From Phyto melanocephala (lineage: Eukaryota; Arthropoda; Insecta; Diptera; Rhinophoridae), in NCBI GenBank assembly GCA_941918925.1, contig OW799234.1, positions 116,783,128 through 116,847,127 of the forward strand: a stretch of 64,000 nt of DNA. The letters run 5' to 3'. Positions 36,761 to 49,599 of the stretch are shown piece after piece (positions within the stretch are counted from its first letter, which is position 1; every line of letters begins with the position of its first letter). The notes under the pieces were generated by a model. That model was not told where the DNA came from and did no database searches. It saw only the letters and a list, made by a program, of their open reading frames with translations. The position numbers and the translations under genes were made by a program.

Positions 36761-37147
36761 TTTCTAAAACAAAAGATTAAAAATGCACTTTGCAGTCATA
36801 TTTTATTTAAAACATTTGTTTACTTACCTTTTCTGTTGGTTTAAAATCCATAAATATTAATTTATTTATATTTTTTATGAAAATTACGAATTTTTTCTTC
36901 AAAATCTATTAATACTCGCGCCGTTTCAATATGTGATTATTTTTGACAGCTCTTAAATATTGTCACAGAAACACTTTTACTCACATCTTTCCAATAATTG
37001 TTGAAAAATAATTCAAATGACAGATAGTTCTCGCAAAGTAAAGCTACAGAGAAAAGTAATTTTTCGTATCAATTCACATTGTATTTCTTTAAATTTTTCG
37101 TTTCATGTGAAAAGCTTTTCGATGCGAGAAATACAGAAACGAGGTAC

Positions 37148-39734
37148 AGTTAAATTACATTCAAATCATTAAATGTTATTAAAAAAAAATATGCAAATAA
37201 CACACAACGACATTTGACACACAGTTATATGTTAATGAAAAATATGTTAGTAGATATGTAAAATAACTCTACATGATTGAACTCTTTTTTGCATAAAATT
37301 TAGATTTTTTGTGCACCACGAACTGACAACACTAACATGTGTTATATGCCACTTTTCAGGGAGTAATTATCCTTTATTTATTTTTTTTTTTTTTTTGAAC
37401 CAAAGTTATGGGCAACAATATAAAATATATAAAAACCTAATGTAGGAGAAAACCTAAAATTTTTCCAAATGTCGAAATTAAAATGAAATGTTAAATATTT
37501 TAAAACTTTAGTTATCCAAAGTGATCAACTTTATAAGCTGTAAAATATAAAGATATTACATTCTTAATTTAACGATCATTTAAATGCATTGAATCATAAA
37601 ATAAAATGTCATAAAAGAGACACCAGTGTATTTGTTATATTTTTTATTTTTTTCATTAAGCACTTAATTCTCACACGTTTAAACAGTACAGTACACACAT
37701 TAAACAGTACTTAGTTGACATTTAAGATAAACTTATTCTGACATATAAACTTTCCCCATGCCGTTTTATTGGATTTTAATACCAATAGAAAAACTATCAT
37801 TTATTTTAAAATTTATTGCCACAAATACATGCTATTGAACATAAATAGTGCATATTGTAAATGATTATCAAAAAGCAATTAAATTTTGTGCCCATTTGTG
37901 AAACAAAAATCATATAAATATTGACTTGAACTAATCGCAATTATACATACGTATATTTATTATTATGACTTAATGCTTAATGGAAAATATAAAGGCATGA
38001 AATCCTTAGAAAACTATTTAGCTCAAATAAGAAAAAGAACAAAACTCAAAACAACCAAAGCAAAATTCATAGAAAACTTTTCAATACGAAAAATCCAAAA
38101 ATTTAAACATATTACTCGCACACATACTTATTCTAGCAAAATTAAAGGAAAATTTCCAACATTCGAATAAAAGATGTTTAGAAGGCGAAAAAAATTAAAT
38201 AAGATTTTTCAAGGTCTATAACATTTTATTGAACATGTTTTAAAATTTGCCATCCTTCTGTCTAGCTGGGGTACAAAGAAAAATACTTCAGTTCGTTGTT
38301 GTTTTGGGGTTGCCGGTAACAAAAATCAAACTCAATTTTCAGTTTTAATATCTACAACACATTTTTGTTTTTGTTTTGAAATTTTGTTTTCTAGAGTTAA
38401 GGGGGGGGGGTGTAAGTTTTTCCCAAAATACAATTTCTTACAGGGCATAAATTCTGAAGGTAAGAAAAATAAAACAAAACCAATTGATTTTAACATGTAT
38501 TCTGTGTATTTGTATCCCGTTTAACAAAAACTCACATTTTATGATGATGAAACTTCCGTGTACACACACCCACCCACACGCTCTCACTTACTTTTTTACT
38601 TCAAATACAAAATGCACCCCTAGTTTAAAACGTGTATTCTCTAATAAAACTTAATAAAAGTCTGCTGCATTAAATGTGTATGGGTAAGTCTACATACGTG
38701 TGTTTTTATGGATTTGTGAGGGAAGACTGAAAAGGTATTAAAATTAATTTTGTACTCTATAGAAAAATAGAGAGGAAAATTTTAAGAACATCTTTCAATA
38801 GTGAATTTATAAAACAGTTTTAAAAATAGAAAATATATTGAGAGTACCATAAAAACGTACAAAACGAATTTGTATCGCGATCATAACAATCAGGGCAACA
38901 ACAATAGCAAATATATTGTCACACTAAAAGTGTAAAAAATACGTCATGAAATAGGCATGACGTTACCAAAGTCGGCACCCAATCATAACTAACCATACCA
39001 AATCGCATCTCCCAAATGAAGATGTGTTCACAGTGATAATGGGTTATGAAACTTTAAATGCGTTTTTCTCAAAACTATATTTTTGCACACTAGGTCCATT
39101 TTCTCGGAGAAGGTCACATATTTGTTCTATAACTGATATATGTCCATAATGGTAGGAGGATTAATTGAGGAGTTTCAATAAGTAAATGGTAAGAAAATGT
39201 TAAAAAATTAAGAACTCAGAGAAAATATCCTACAAATAAAAAATTGAAGGCAGAAAATTCCAAATTAATAACGAATAAGAAACGAAGTTATGAACGTTTA
39301 GAATAAACTCAAAAATTATCTTACTAATCATTTAGGCTTCTGAAGACACTGTGTTTAAAAAGGATCGTAGCGATAGACAATCTTATTGTAGAATATTAAT
39401 TTGCCTCATGAGTGTTTTTATCCACAATATTCATGTTACTAATAGCAATGGGTATTTTGAAGGGAGTCGGATAACTTTAAATTGAAATAACACTATTAAA
39501 TAATTAGACTGGTTATGTTATCTCGGTTATCGGGGCATTACAAATTCTAAACCCATGACAGCTATACATCATATACTGATATCCAATTGGCATGTTGTTC
39601 GCTTTAAATAAATGAGATTTCCTTAATTCTATTATTTTTTACGACTAGATCAATAATTCTGTCCCTTCAATGTAACTAATTCATTTCCAATTTGAATTCC
39701 TTTGGTATCTAGTACATCCAAATACAAGGTATTA
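37148..39734. other. AT-rich non-coding DNA
   Basis: No gene recognised. A G10 run lies at 38401-38410. An 8-bp-arm inverted repeat ACGTCATG...CATGACGT lies at 38941-38963. Confidence 0.6.
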
Positions 39735-40385
39735 ACAAAGGTAGTAGTGTTTCAAAGTCTCATTTTCTTTTTCACATGCTCTACATATCGTTTCATCCGA
39801 CAGTTCCATGCGAGCTGCATGAGTTCTGATTTTCGTGTGACATGTTATTACACTAGTTACTTTCCTAAGTGTTGACATACTTATCCTCAAAATCTCCTCC
39901 GATTTCTCAAGACTTTGGTCACCCCATCGCAGCTTGCCACAGCACTTGACACTTCTGACGTGTTCCTCCATCGTACAAACTTTCATGTTCTTTTTCGAAC
40001 CCCTGAAAAAGGTTAACATTCTGCAAGGTGATGGTTTTCAAAAATTATCCCATTTTGTATATTTTGACTTCTTCGTTGCCCTTTATATTGTGATGGTCTG
40101 GTATCTATATTATCTCTAGACATTCCCATGAGAGCTTATGTTACTCTTGCGTTGCAACTTTTTCGTGCTCTAGAGTCTTGATAACTGATTGACTATCCGT
40201 AAAATTACAAATCGGAACTTATTTAACAGCCTCCTTTATTCATTGAATGCCACCCGTTATTGCCCTAAGCTCAGCCTGAAAAACATTATTGTGATCTCTT
40301 TCTGATAATGTCATATAAACCCACTACAGTTCGGACACACAAATTTTTGATCCGTTCGTATAAAGAATCAAGCCTTGGATATTTC
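39735..40385 (-). pseudogene. LINE relic: RNase H domain and C-terminal Cys region
   Basis: Minus-strand frames give, in order, LYTNGSK (about 40366-40346), FQAELRAI (about 40283-40260) and FTDSQSV (about 40203-40183). These are three core boxes of the RNase H domain found after the RT in LOA/I-type LINEs. The 95-residue frame at 40019-39732 follows, with SVITCHTKIRTHAARM and CRACEKENETLKHYYLC, equivalent to the family's TGH-x-x-x-x-x-HA-x-RM and Cys-x2-Cys-x-n-H tail. The first catalytic Asp of YTDGS is Asn, and in-frame stops and frameshifts separate the blocks. The RT upstream is not recognisable. Clade assignment (LOA-like) is tentative. Confidence 0.75.
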
Positions 40386-42774
40386 TTATCCTAAATGCTT
40401 CATCTCATTCTCCTTCCTCTGGTATTGTAGTGATGCAGTTAACTTCTAATGCCTCATTTAGATTTTGTCACGTGTTACCTCTGTGAAGTTTTCTATCAGT
40501 AAGTATTTGGTTTTATGGTCCTCACTGGCCATTCACCTATTGCCATATTTCACCTGTATCTTAAACGGCCGACAAATGAATTACATTATTGTCTAAATAT
40601 GATTTCTGACATGTTGACGCCACGCGAACTTCCACATGGCTGTAAATCAAGCTGTATTTTTGAACAATGAGTTGAGTTTTCACTTCCAAGTACTCGATCG
40701 TTTCTGGGTTATCTACATAGACCTAGAACATTACGTATCCCCAAAGAAAATAAATTGATGGAGTCAAATCACAAGCCTTTTTAAAGTATTTGTAAAAATG
40801 TGTTAGTATGTGCTATTCCGAAATTCTAAATTTTTAGTTTTTCTATCAATCATTCTTTTTATAACATACAATCACATTTTCACAAAGAATACCGCTAAAC
40901 TTGCTTAATATGCTTGATATGTGTCTAGTCTCCTTAACATTCTGACAATCTTTATTTGAGAAGACATATAAAACCACCAGCCTATAAAGCACACTAAACA
41001 TAAGGTTTTTCCGGATGTAATGCAGTTTGACAATGGTTTGAAGATTATCATCTCTCTAAATTTTGCAAATTCTAGTTACTTACGATAACTGTGTTTATTT
41101 GATGCGCGAAGAGCTTAAAAAAATTTAACTATGATTTTGAAAATTAATTCAAACAATTTGCAAACATTTCTCTGATGTGAGCATTTTAATGATAAATTTC
41201 CTTAATCAAACTAACGTTTAAACAATCGGTAATTGTCAAATTATCTGAAAGTTGTTGGCCCCATAACAAACTCACTTTATATAATAATTCCAAAAATAAT
41301 TCGGCTTATAAAGGCATTACATCTAATTATAGAAAGAGCAATAAACCCTTTTAACTCTCGCAGTCCATATAGAGCTTCAAAATAACTGGTAAATTCGTAC
41401 TTATTGATACACTTAATTCATACCCAAACATATTAAGACTTGTCGAACTAAATGGGTTTAAATGACAAAATCCTCGACGAGCAACAAAGTTTTATATTAC
41501 TTATGTCTTTTATTAAATATTATTATTTGAGACCTTAAGGGATTTCTTTACTATAAACTCGACTATGACATGAACGACAATATCTTGGACGTTGCCTTAA
41601 AATATTCCTTATTAAACGCAAGACAAATAACAAAGCCTTTATAATGTCAGACATATGTATGAACTTTAGAAGTCCTTTTTAGACTTCCCTCATTCCACGA
41701 TTTCAAAAACAATAAAAATTTCCCTTCTAAAAATATGTTTCCTTTTTCTTCAACTCCTTTTACTTTAATGAACAAAACAAGCAAAATATCAAAAATACTC
41801 AGCATTCAGAGTTGTGCGTGGGATGTTTGTTAATTTTGGCATTTAATGTATTTAGCATAGTGTGTTTGTGGCATGCATTTAGCTATTGGTGGCCACATTA
41901 AAAATTCACCCTTATATGTTTTGTGTCTTTTCTATCCATTTTTGGTGGAATTGTTTAACAGAGAAAATGTTTAAATCAGCCTTTAGGCCGCCACATGTTT
42001 TTTGTTTTTTGTGTGGCATCAAGAAGTGGTGCAAATTTTTAAATGTGTTTGGGAATGTATGAGTGTGTATGTATGTATGGACAAGAGTGTGTCGCATTGA
42101 CTAGACATTTTCATTTATATTGTAGTTATTTTATGACCATAATTTATGTCAGTCAGCTTGTCTACACATTGCCAACAAAATTCAGCGTAAATTCAACAGT
42201 ATTACTCGTAAGTATTTACGACTACAGTGAAGATTGGAGAAATGGTGGGAGTTGAACAAAAAAGTAAATGTTCTTTAATTAATAAATTTTAAAACATTGT
42301 TTTATTAAACGCGAATTTATTAAAATATAACTCAAGAAAAAACTGGAAATTGGTAACAAAATAAACTTAAATCAAGAACCTTAAAAAACTATTTTATAAC
42401 ATTGTTTATTTAACAAAAAAATTAAATTTGTTTAAAAAAAAAACATTATTTAATTGGAATAAATATAATGTATTTATAAAATATTCTCTTAAAATAATTT
42501 TATAAATCGATTTTTATCGAAAATTTATTAAAATCTTTTTTATAAAAAATCTATCGAGTATTTTTTGAAAATAAAAATATTTGTTTACATATAACGAGTA
42601 CGCCATCTATCGGTTTAAATTTGAACCAGCGGTTATTTCGAATCTAACAATATTTATGTCATTCTTTTCAATCAGAAAATTCAGTTCATTATCTCTGCAA
42701 AACGAAATGAACCGACTTGAGCTATGTTGGGATTTATTGGAAATTTATTTCCAAAACAAAGACATGTGGCCGAA
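40386..42774. other. No recognised gene
   Basis: The first few hundred bases (40386-41000) may be the unrecognisable remainder of the LINE. The rest is AT-rich. The plus-strand frame at 42581-42856 is background at its start but runs into the transposase relic at its end. Confidence 0.5.
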
Positions 42775-43396
42775 AATTCAAAAAAAAATTATCTTTTTAG
42801 ATAAAATCATCTTGGTGGGTACGTTAAAAAGCAAAATTACCGTATTTAGGGCTTAGAAAATCCAAACATGGTCTTACAGAAACTAATTCACCTATTACGA
42901 GTGACTGTTTGGTGTGGCTTGTAGAGCAGAGGCATTATTGGCCCATATTTCTTTTAAAATCAGAACGACGCTAACAACGGTCAATGGAGACACCTATCGC
43001 ACCATGATAACCAATTTTTTTGTGCCCGATCTTTATCAAATTGATGTGAATGATGTTTGGTATCAACAGCAACTTGCCACACATCTTATGACACAATCGA
43101 TTTATTGCGTACAACGTTTGAGGGCCGTTTCATTTGCCAAAATAGTGATGTCAATTGGCCGCCAAGAAGATTTGATTTGACACCGTTTGACTATTTTTTT
43201 GTGTGGGGCGCCGTTATAGACAAGTGTTATGCAGACAACCAGAGGCAATTGAGCATTTGAAGGCCAATATTCGTGATGCTGTTGCCGAGATACAACCCTA
43301 TACACTCAAAACTGTGCTCGAAAATTGGTCCTATTTAATGGGGTACTGTGATATCAGCCGTGGCAGCCATATGAATGAAATAAAATTTAATTTATA
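42775..43396 (+). pseudogene. Mariner-type (DD41D spacing) transposase pseudogene
   Basis: Blocks of a mariner transposase appear in order across three frames: KKIIFLDKI (about 42782-42808, replacing the usual SDEAHF), VTVWCGL (about 42903), TTVNGDTYRTMITNFFVPDL (about 42973-43034), ATCHTSYDTIDLLRTTFEG, NWPPRRFDLTPFDYFFVWG (43150-43210), then EHLKANIRDAVAEIQPYTL and a C-terminal HMNEI. The first catalytic Asp survives. The Gln-Gln-Asp-Gly segment before ATCHT has lost about 5-7 nt, removing the second catalytic Asp and shifting frame. The third (43189-43191) is present, and the restored spacing would be 41 residues, as in the rosa group. The N-terminal DNA-binding region and inverted repeats are not seen. 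Confidence 0.85.
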
Positions 43397-45287
43397 ACCG
43401 AAAAAAATTTACTCTACAACAATAAAAATATATTCGGCAAAATTTAAAAATTGTTTAATTAAACTTTTAAATTTAAAAATGTATACAAAATTCCCTATTA
43501 AATAAATTCTCTATATACGAAACAAACATTTGCCTTTAATGCTTTTTTACACAGAGAATTTAACATAAAATGTTCTCTAACTCTCTCTCTCTCTCTCTCT
43601 AAAATGGAAGATATTATTCAATCAGAAATATTTAATTTTTTTAAGAATTTTTGCATCTGAAACTGAAAATTGATCAAACAAATTTTTAAATCTAAATTGA
43701 ATTTTATTGGAATTTTCTCTTAATTGAAAATTTTTATTCAGAGAAAATTTTCTACAAATCAAGATTTAAAGGAAAGTATTTGATAAATGTATTTGATTTT
43801 TTTTTTAATTTTCCAAAATTTGATTGTTAATGTTATTACAAATTTCATATTAAGCAGACATTTTCTAGAACCAGAAAATTTTTTCCAATTATTTGTGACT
43901 TAAGAGTTTATTTAAAGATTTCATCGACTATATTTTTGATCTCAACTTTATGTTTTCTGCTATAGATTGTGCTAAACTGCTTATGGTCATACTAATACGA
44001 GTAGTATAAAACTGCAATCCACCCATTTTTATAAACCCTAAATACAAAATAAAGCACGAAGTATTTTTTTCGTTTTGTTTTTCAACCCCAATTTTTCATT
44101 AGAAATTTCTATTCTAAAAATTCTCTATAAATTTGTTCTGCTCACAACTTAACCGTTAGTATAAATAAAAAAAGGCAATTTAGCCTTTTTTTTGGTCTAG
44201 CATTAAAGAGTGTGTCTGATTTTTTTTCGGGACTCTAAGGTCTTTAGAGAATATTGTTGTAAAAGAATTTTAAATGATTTTATTTTATTTTATTGCATGT
44301 ATGTTTTATTTGCAAAAAAAAAATAATATTAATAAACTCTTTTTCTGTGTTAGTATCTAACAGTTTGTATATTTGTTATAAAATACTTGTTGTTGTTATT
44401 TTTTATTTTCCGGTTTCTGGTACAATTTCCCAACAAACAAATAAATAATAAAAAATATTTAAATTATTACATATTTACATTCAGTGTATTTAATATTTCA
44501 TGTGTCAAGGGGCTTCTTTTGTATTTATTTTGTATCGTGTTTTTGTCGTTTTTAGTGAATAAAGTGTTTTTCATGTCAAACACTTGTATGTAGTTTTCTT
44601 TAAGCTCTATGAGAGAGTGTGTACGTACGGTTGACTGTGTTTGTATTTGGGGAAAGAAAATTAAAATTATTGTTTATATTTTCTGTTTTTTTTTTGTTGC
44701 CATATATTTCTTTTACGTCCGGATTAAAAATATTTTGAATTGGGTTTTTGGTACAATATGTTATTTTTATGCAAAAATGTGTGTGTCTGTATTTATATTT
44801 TGTTAATAAATATCAAAATAAATTGAAATTGTTTGCATTGAAAATAAGATTGTTAAAATGAATTTTGTGTGCTATGAATTGTTGTTCTCTAGGATTCTTC
44901 TAATAAATATGAAAACTTTTGATTACAACAGTTTTTTCCATTACATTTTTATGTAGAATAAACGTAAATAAGAATTCTTAAAATGAAAAATATATTTTCG
45001 TATAGAAACTAATAAATACTGATACATATTTATTTTAAATTTGTTGACTTTATAGAAAACAAATTTATATTTTGTGAATTTACATGTTGAGCTCTCTGTC
45101 CTATTTTCATAATTTTTCAACGTGTTAAAATGGTTTCATAATTTCACAATAAGCAATTTTCCAACATTTTGCAGACATCAACATTTATCAATAATTTTTA
45201 ATAAAAAAGTCAAAGCAAGGGGAAAATATTTCTTATATATTTTTTTGTTATTAAATTTTTAATATTAATTGCAATTTTTTACATATA
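43397..45287. other. AT-rich non-coding DNA
   Basis: No gene recognised; contains the (CT)10 microsatellite at 43581-43600. Confidence 0.6.
43581..43600. repeat. (CT)10 microsatellite
   Basis: Uninterrupted dinucleotide run. Confidence 0.95.
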
Positions 45288-45958
45288 CAGTGCAACCTCG
45301 CTTGACGCAACTAATAGAAATGATGAATAATGAGGTTCTTGCGATAACAGAGTCTCTTAAAATTTTTAGGGCTCACATTTTCTCTTATGGTTTAATATGG
45401 CTGCATAAACCACTTGTACAAATCCTTTACCATTTTTTGATATTCACAAGCTCTTATTGTAACACGCTTGCCTGGTCCAAATTTAGGTTTTGCAATGAAT
45501 GCAGCTTAATTTTTTTTAATTCTGGATATTGTTGATTTGTGCACTTTATATTCATCGCAAATCACTTTTATAGATATGCCCCTTTCAAGCCTATTACGAA
45601 TATCACTTTTATGTTTAATTGAAGTTTTACAAAGTTTGTAATCACCGGCATTTTATTCAATGTAAAATGAGCAACCTTTCATGAAAAAAAATTCTTTCGA
45701 CTGAATACATATCTACAAAAAACAAATGCAACACGCATATTTCAGTATTCTTGAAATAGTGGTAAATCTAAAGTTAAAAAATCTAAATAAAAAAATGTAA
45801 ATAAAAATGAAAAATTGATCACTTTCGGAGAAAAGTTGCGATAATGAGGTTTTTTTTTTTAAAGTTGCGTTAACTGAGTCAACAATGCAAACAATTTACG
45901 AGTTGCAATAATCGAGGTTTTGCGGTTATCTAGAGTTGCGTTAAGCGAGGTGGCACTG
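45288..45958 (-). mobile_element. Pogo/Tigger-like DNA transposon, 671 bp, internally deleted
   Basis: The terminal repeats CAGTGCAACCTCGCTTGACG (45288) and the inverted right end (CAGTGCCACCTCGCTTAACG) match at 23 of 25 positions. TA flanks both sides (45286-45287 and 45959-45960), the target duplication of the Tc1/mariner/pogo group. Near the right end four degenerate copies of AGTTGCGNTAA lie at about 45834, 45863, 45901 and 45934. The minus strand encodes the amino-terminal DNA-binding part of a pogo-type transposase. The DDE domain is missing. Confidence 0.88.
45400..45651 (-). pseudogene. Pogo/Tigger-type transposase, N-terminal DNA-binding fragment
   Basis: After an ATG at 45651 and a one-base frame slip, the frame from 45643 to the stop at 45508-45506 contains HKSDIRNRLERG, then CDEYKVHKSTISRIKKN. 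This is the psq/CENP-B-type helix-turn-helix pattern (K-x-x-I-x-x-R-L-E-x-G ... EY-x-V-x-KSTIS-x-I-K-K). A second block upstream of 45400 (MVKDLYKWFMQ) is the start of the second (CENP-B) helix-turn-helix domain. In intact relatives these precede a DDE nuclease that cuts at TA sites. The stop and frame slip make it non-functional. The plus-strand frame at 45269-45535 is a shadow. Confidence 0.8.
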
Positions 45959-46049
45959 TAGTAAGTTAATAAAATAAATTATATAGGTAAATATGATATT
46001 TAAAGAAAAAATAAACGGAAGCAAGGTCTTATGCTGCTTGTTTTGTGTT

Positions 46050-46700
46050 AAAAGCAATGGAAAGGTGTTGGAAGATTTCCTAGAGGAGAATAAGTTGGTG
46101 GATAGGTTAATGAGTGAATGTCAGCATGCCTACAGGGCTGGGTTATCTACTGAAACTGTCATGCACGATTTAATGAGGGTCAATGACGATTTCGCTTTGT
46201 CCATGATGCAATTATATAAGTTGATTGCAATTTTATTTCAAGTTTTTTCATTTGAAAAGGTGCAGATGTTGGTTAGCTAATCAACTGAAGCTACCTTATT
46301 AAGTGTGGCTCGACATTGTTCATATTTATGGACAAAGATGACGCTTTTGACTGACTGAGTATGCTCTTGATAAGCAATGGGCTTAGAGTATGCCGATGGT
46401 GTGCCAAATATGGTTAGTTCATGAATACCATTTCAGATTATATAAGAAAGGCGCTCAGGGAAATCGGAGAATGGTGTTCTGGACAGGGAATGATCATAAA
46501 TTCTAGCAATTCAGAAGCTTTACTTTTCGCATGGATCCTTAATGCTTTTTAAAACCTAAATCAACATGTACCCTGGAATATAAAATATCTGGGGAAACGT
46601 AAGATACAAATCTACCCTGGAATGATCATATTGGGTCGAGGATACAGAAGGCGAAGAGAACTTTTCATCAGGCGGAAATTGGACTTTAAAACTTCAAATA
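46050..46700 (+). pseudogene. Non-LTR retrotransposon reverse transcriptase relic
   Basis: SECQHAYRAGLSTETVMHDL (about 46110-46170) is the RT finger motif S-QHAY-x-x-G-x-STETALH. Further on, EYADG (46386-46400) is the damaged catalytic YADD box. The block FMNTISDYIRKALREIGEWC (about 46418-46477) follows, then GMIINSSNSEALLF, and WNDHIGSRIQKAKR (about 46620-46660) matches the W/F-x-x-HI-x-x-R-x-x-KA box. About 150 bp between the first two motifs is deleted relative to a full RT palm, and frames change. The order and wording fit Jockey/LOA-like elements. It is non-functional. Confidence 0.8.
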
Positions 46701-48653
46701 TCTTCTAAGGCGAACGAAGATCGACAATGATAATATTTGCAAAATGGCCTGGAAGATGCGAGACAGTAGTTTATGAAGTATGCGAATATCCAGCCCCGCA
46801 AGCGAAAAATTTAGGACCACATCCAAGCACACATTAAGTGGGGATGCTATGGGGAAGGAGATGGTGGCAATAATTAAAAAGACATTCAGCAGTCGAAAGT
46901 ATAACCTTATATATAACTCTAAAATATAACTTCCTATATATGTTAAAGCTTTTAGGGAAAGTTCATTTAGTGATAAGCTTTATATATTATATTTAGCTGA
47001 CCTCCTTAACAATATATACATAAGTATTGTTGTCCCAATGTCGATATAGACTTAAATTTTTGGGCCGATGATCTCAATTTGATAGTCTATACATGTAGCA
47101 ATCAATTACGTTTAAAAAGTCAAAGTCTAAAGACCTTTTGTGCAAAAAAATAATAAAATAAAATGGCCATAATAAACAAATTAAAAACTCCTTCATGCTT
47201 TTAGCATAAGCAAAATTTTTGTATAAATACTGCCGAAAAACAAAAAAAAACTGACTCTGAGTCACACCCATATACTTTTTGTTATTTTTTTTTGGAATAT
47301 TTGATGATGTTTCGGTTTTTTTACTGCAGTTTTTTTTTCAACTTAACACTGCAAAAACTAAAAGCTTATGCAGTATTATTTTTAAAGTTTTTATTGTTAA
47401 AAAAAAAACGGACATGTAATGGTCATGAAATTTGCAGTAAAATCAAGAAAATAATCACAGGAATACAAAAACATCTAAAAAGAAAAAAGCATGACGAAAT
47501 AGGCTTTCTACACTTCATCCAAAGCCAGCAGTATTTGTTTCTTCTCTTCAAATCAACTTGTCATTTAACACATGGCTATAAAAAGTCTGGAAAAAGTATT
47601 GAATGCCAAAAATAAAATTTAAAATAAAACTACGTTTGAGTCAAGTAAGTAAAAAATTAATATTAAAACAAAGCGTGCTAAATTTATTGTATTTTGTCAA
47701 AAAAAATAATTTGAATTAAACAAAGAAAAGGAAAAACAATCGGTATTAACCTTAGCCTATTTAAAGAAAAAAAAATTAAAAGATTTCCAAAGTCCTACAT
47801 GATGAAAATATATCATTCATATTGTTTTTCAATATAAATTCTATATGCAATGAATTATCTCAAAAAACAATTAGTAAATACTGCTTTTATTAAAAATTTT
47901 ATTTTTACCAAAAAACAACCTTTATGACAAAATTTTGACAAAATTAATGACAGCATAAAAAATAACATAGTGAAGACCACACATTTTATAAAACTTTTAC
48001 TACAAAATCTGAACTTTCTCAATGTACATTTAACAAGCTGTTGTTGCAAAATTAAAAAACTATCCCAATGTAAAAATATTAAACAAAAAACTGTATGTAT
48101 GTTTGTACGTATATTTAATGTAAAGAAAAGTCAATTAGGTCTAACTATTAAAGTGAATTAAATCCTTTTCGTGCACTTCAACTACGAGCATAATAATTCA
48201 CTCATACATTCAACCAAACCAATCAACCGTCAAGAGAAGAACATGTTTCTAACAGGGATTTTACAATACTGCAATGATCGCTCGGAACATTATGATGTCA
48301 TTTCCAAAATAAAAAACAAAATACAAAAACACAGATTTGTTTTTATGATTTTGGCATAAAATACAAGAGAAAATAAAATACGTAGAAAGAATGAATTACA
48401 AATGTTTAAAATCTACACACAGTTAATGGGTAATGGTAACAGAAAACCAAAATATTTCTAAGAAAACTTCTACTGATTTTTAAACATCAAATAAAAAACT
48501 GTTACTGCCATGAAAAAACAAACATTTTTATTAAGGGTATTCAATTGAATAATTTCTTTAACGATTTTTTTTAGTTTGTTTTAAAATAAGATTTTAAATA
48601 CTTCAGTTTTTGCATTAATAATTCTATACATTTTTCAGTAGAAAATAATTCTA
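46701..48653. other. No recognised gene
   Basis: 46701-46900 is GC-richer and probably continues the LINE relic, but I cannot match it. The remainder is AT-rich; frames such as 47292-47615 have no domain. Confidence 0.5.
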
Positions 48654-49430
48654 CAGGTTGGTCCAACGAAAACGAGCAGTTAATTGTAAATAAAAAATTC
48701 AAAATTTTTCAGAAAAATATCCCATTATTTTGTATCATTATAAAAAGATCTGTGACTGTTATGTGTGAAACGAAATATCGGCCATATGCTCGCCACTGCT
48801 TCGGTAGCATACTTCTATCCATAACCATATTTTCAATAAAAATGAGACATAATTGAGGTTCAATATCATTAATGTGTCACATCATCTCATCCTTTAGCTT
48901 TTGGACTATTCCTGGCTTATTGAATATTGAATTTAAATTTTCCAAATACGTCAAACCACATGGCCATGGCGGCCAATTAGCATCGCAAGATTACAAGGCC
49001 ATTAAATTTCTCGCAAATATGGGCCGTTGTTTCATTTCCTGTGTGACAGTTCGATATCCATATCAGGATACAAAAAGCCCGTCATCATCTCGCGACAGCG
49101 ATCACCATTTATAGAAATTACTTGGACGACTTTATAATCAAAGAAAGCGGCTCAATGACTCCGCCAGCCCATAAACCGCACCAAACAGTCACTCTTTGTG
49201 GATGCGTCGGCTTTTTAACAATCACTTGTGTATTCGTAGTTTCCCAAATTCAAAAATTCTACTTGTTAACGAATCTACTGAGGTAAAATTATGCTGACCA
49301 ATAAAATCACGAAGTGCTCGAAGCGCATTTTGATTTGAATGCTCTTTTTGATAAAAGGCTTCAACAATCTTGTAGACTTATTCCAATAAAAAAGATATTG
49401 CAGTTATACTCGTAAAACTCACAGCTTACA
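48654..49430 (-). pseudogene. Mariner-type transposon with deleted transposase
   Basis: The right-hand end of the transposon starts CAGGTTGGTCCAACGAAAAC at 48654 after TA. On the minus strand transposase blocks occur in order: FYQKEHSNQNALRALRDF (about 49362-49309, N-terminal helix-turn-helix), VIVKKPTHPQRVTVWCGLW (about 49225-49169), INGDRCREMMTGFLYPDMD (about 49117-49060), a short NWPPWP, DDIEPQL-type sequence, and a terminal HMADISFHT (about 48790). The two segments that would carry all three catalytic residues are deleted or unreadable, and frames shift. The 5' inverted repeat was not found near 49430, so that end is truncated. It is related to, but distinct from, the copy at 42.8-43.4 kb. 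Confidence 0.8.
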
Positions 49431-49599
49431 GTTGTTCTCTTTAATGTAGCCGGGTGTGAAAAATGTAACCACAAAACTACTTTTTGCTTTAATTTTTAAA
49501 AATTTTAATTTTTAATTTGTTGTACGATATTTGCGTATCAATCGCAAAATTTAGGTTTTAATATTAAAGATCATAACGCTTCGGTTGACGACTGATCTC

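Larger units (their letters stand above)
36153..37147. mobile_element. PIF/Harbinger-type DNA transposon remnant
   Basis: The ends GTACCACGTTTCTGTA (36153) and its inverted copy ending at 37147 (GTACCTCGTTTCTGTA) match at 15 of 16 positions. Both ends have CATCGAAAA words further in. Inside are the starts of two convergent genes: a Harbinger-type transposase (plus) and a Myb/SANT zeste-like DNA-binding protein (minus). Harbinger elements typically carry such a pair (family knowledge). The 3' halves of both genes are deleted where they meet at about 36575-36590. The 3-bp target duplication usual for the superfamily is not clear; the bases next to the ends are TCA and AGT. The element is non-autonomous. 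Confidence 0.75.

Noticed and set aside
38941..38963. ACGTCATG...CATGACGT inverted repeat as a CRE-type regulatory site
   Set aside because: Arms of only 8 bp, no promoter or gene nearby, and no further support.
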